From positions 1 to 10,410 of the forward strand of contig JAVEEJ010000335.1 in assembly GCA_030840515.1 (NCBI GenBank): a stretch of 10,410 bases of DNA, in the 5' to 3' direction. Below are positions 8,917-10,410 of the stretch, in pieces. Under the pieces are notes generated by a model. It was not told the origin of the DNA, did not search any database, and was given only the letters and a program-made list of their open reading frames with translations. Within the stretch, counting starts at the first letter, position 1, and every line of letters starts with the position of its first letter. This DNA comes from Frankiaceae bacterium. Lineage in GTDB: Bacteria > Actinomycetota > Actinomycetes > JAVEEJ01. A program made the translations under genes and the position numbers.

Positions 8917-10410
8917 TCACGTGTGGCGCAGCGCCTGGCAGCCCTCGTGGTAGGCCGAGCGCGCCGGGTCGGTCGGGTCATCCGCGGGGAGGGTCCCGCG
9001 GTATGCCCCACCACTCCACTCGCCCCAGATGTGCTGGCGGCACCACGAGTCCACGACGAACCACGGTGCCTCGTCCGCGGGCCGCTTGGGCGCCGCTGCA
9101 GTGCCAAGCAGCGGTCCGGCGACGCGGTTGAAGTCGGCGGCCCACTGCACGTCGCCCTTGAGCCTGCCGAGCAGGTAGCCGTACCCCTCGGACGCATATG
9201 CGGAGTCCGCGGGCGACGCCGGAAGCGCAGCGACACCCACCGGCGAGCTGAACCCCTTGCCGGTGTGGGTCGCACCCTGGAAGAGCCGCTGCCGCAGCTC
9301 GCTGGCCAGCAGTCGCCCGTCGCCGATCTCGCACGACCGACGAGCCGCGGCACAACGCGCGCGACCGACGGAGATCACACCGCTCGTCTGGGTACGGCTC
9401 GGGCCGGCCATGGCCCGTCGCGCGAGGTAGAGCGCGCGGCTGTAAGTGCCGGCAGTGACCGGCGTCGCGTTGGACGTGCCGCTGAAGCCGGAGGCTCCCT
9501 TGGTGCTGACCGAGGTCGCGCCGTAGGCAGACGGGTAGCTCGAGCCGATGCTGGAGATGTCCACCGGCTTTCCTGGCCCCGTGTACGACGCGCGTGTGCC
9601 CGGGTCGACGGCACCGACCGTGACGATCCAGTCTGGGCCCTCCTGCGAGGACAGCAGCGTGGTGGTCGGCGTGACGAAGGCGTTCTCGAAGCCGTTGCCG
9701 GCGGAGAAGAAGATGGTCTGCCCACGGCCGCTGGCCTGGCGCTGCAGGTTGACGTCCGAGCCGGAGTAGACGCGGTCACGGCCGTACACGTCGTTCGAGC
9801 CCATGCCGTAGGAGTTGCTGATCGCGTCGATCCAGGGCTGCTTCATCGCCCAGCCGATCGCTGCCTCCGCGCTCGCCGTGTCGGTGTACTGCAAGAAGAC
9901 GAGCAGGCACTCAGGGCAGGTCCCGTGCAAGTTCCCGACAGACACGCTCGTCGTACCCGTGCCATGCGACGAGGTCGGTCCGTGGATCCCGCCCGTGGAC
10001 GCGGGCGTCCCGAAGGTCATCGCGCCGATCACCTTCGTGCCGGGCATCCAGTAGTAGTTCTGCTTGCTGGCGCTCGAGCCCTTGACGGCCTTCCACTTCG
10101 CGGTGTCCTGCGCGTCGAGCGAGTCGGGCTTGTCCCCCTCGTCGGTGGCCAGGTGCAGCTTGAGCGACTGGTAGCTGCCGAAGCTGCTCGGCTTCGGGAA
10201 TCCCGGCAGCCACTTGTCCGGCGATGTCGTCAGCGGCAGGTCGTCACTACGGTCGCTGTTCAGCGCCTGCGGCATCTGCGAGGCCAGGTAGTCCCAGTGG
10301 TAGGGCGTGAACGCGTTGTCGATCACGGCGATCACCGTGGCGTCCCCGGCGCCCGGCGCCTTCAGCGCAGCCTGAGCGAAGGTCAGCGGGACCAGCCCGG
10401 TAGCGATGAG
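8917..10410 (-). CDS. Subtilisin-family (S8) serine protease (5' end beyond right edge)
   Basis: 497 residues are visible, counted from the right edge; the N-terminus lies outside. The catalytic triad is complete: D31 in VIAVIDNAF, H149 in SSHGTGT and S313 in SGTSNATP, with oxyanion N239 in FFSAGNG. The first visible residues (LIATGLVPLTFAQA) could be the end of a signal peptide or of a propeptide; export is therefore likely but not proven. About 117 residues separate D31 and H149, far more than the roughly 30 in classical subtilisin, so there is a large insert. The insert contains KWLPGFP and a YYWMPGTK stretch. A CPEC motif follows the catalytic His. About 180 residues beyond the catalytic Ser form a C-terminal extension with further cysteines. 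The frame is open to the edge, so a GTG at 10335 is internal rather than the start. It converges on the binding-protein gene and is not part of that operon. Its substrate is unknown. Confidence 0.93.
   Translation of the reverse strand, partial: LIATGLVPLTFAQAALKAPGAGDATVIAVIDNAFTPYHWDYLASQMPQALNSDRSDDLPLTTSPDKWLPGFPKPSSFGSYQSLKLHLATDEGDKPDSLDAQDTAKWKAVKGSSASKQNYYWMPGTKVIGAMTFGTPASTGGIHGPTSSHGTGTTSVSVGNLHGTCPECLLVFLQYTDTASAEAAIGWAMKQPWIDAISNSYGMGSNDVYGRDRVYSGSDVNLQRQASGRGQTIFFSAGNGFENAFVTPTTTLLSSQEGPDWIVTVGAVDPGTRASYTGPGKPVDISSIGSSYPSAYGATSVSTKGASGFSGTSNATPVTAGTYSRALYLARRAMAGPSRTQTSGVISVGRARCAAARRSCEIGDGRLLASELRQRLFQGATHTGKGFSSPVGVAALPASPADSAYASEGYGYLLGRLKGDVQWAADFNRVAGPLLGTAAAPKRPADEAPWFVVDSWCRQHIWGEWSGGAYRGTLPADDPTDPARSAYHEGCQALRHT

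Overview
The window comes from a high-GC bacterium, most likely an actinomycete (Actinomycetota). The evidence is strongly GC-biased third codon positions, frequent GTG and TTG starts, Rcp1-type response regulators, a SpoIIE-type PP2C phosphatase fused to a receiver, and a Tat-type lipoprotein. I cannot fix the genus. Nine protein-coding genes cover almost everything. I see no tRNA, rRNA, CRISPR array, transposase or phage gene.

Layout. The left half is a leftward cluster reading from about 4214 down to the window edge: a PAS-PAS-LuxR regulator, then a soluble PAS histidine kinase, then a small Rcp1-like response regulator, then a REC-PAS-GGDEF-EAL c-di-GMP enzyme cut by the left edge. The last three are joined by 4-base (ATGA) and TTGA start/stop overlaps. 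A 271-base intergenic region (4215-4485) separates this from a rightward cluster: a REC-PP2C phosphatase, a membrane CHASE3-HAMP histidine kinase, a second Rcp1-like response regulator, and a Tat/lipobox sugar-binding protein. The first three of these also overlap. A leftward, probably secreted subtilisin-family (S8) protease converges on the end of this cluster and runs off the right edge.

How the genes fit together. The two arms are near mirror images. Each has one histidine kinase with a phytochrome-style dimerisation core, one stand-alone receiver, and one receiver-output enzyme (c-di-GMP turnover on the left, serine phosphatase on the right). The left arm adds a DNA-binding PAS-LuxR protein. 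The right arm adds a periplasmic-type binding protein that has no ABC permease or ATPase beside it. I infer a signalling hub in which an external cue (CHASE3 kinase, possibly with the binding protein) and an internal cue (PAS kinase, PAS-LuxR) feed c-di-GMP and partner-switching outputs. Cross-talk between the arms is plausible because the kinase cores are very similar. Each component family is known. What may be new is the combination, and that remains an inference from layout.
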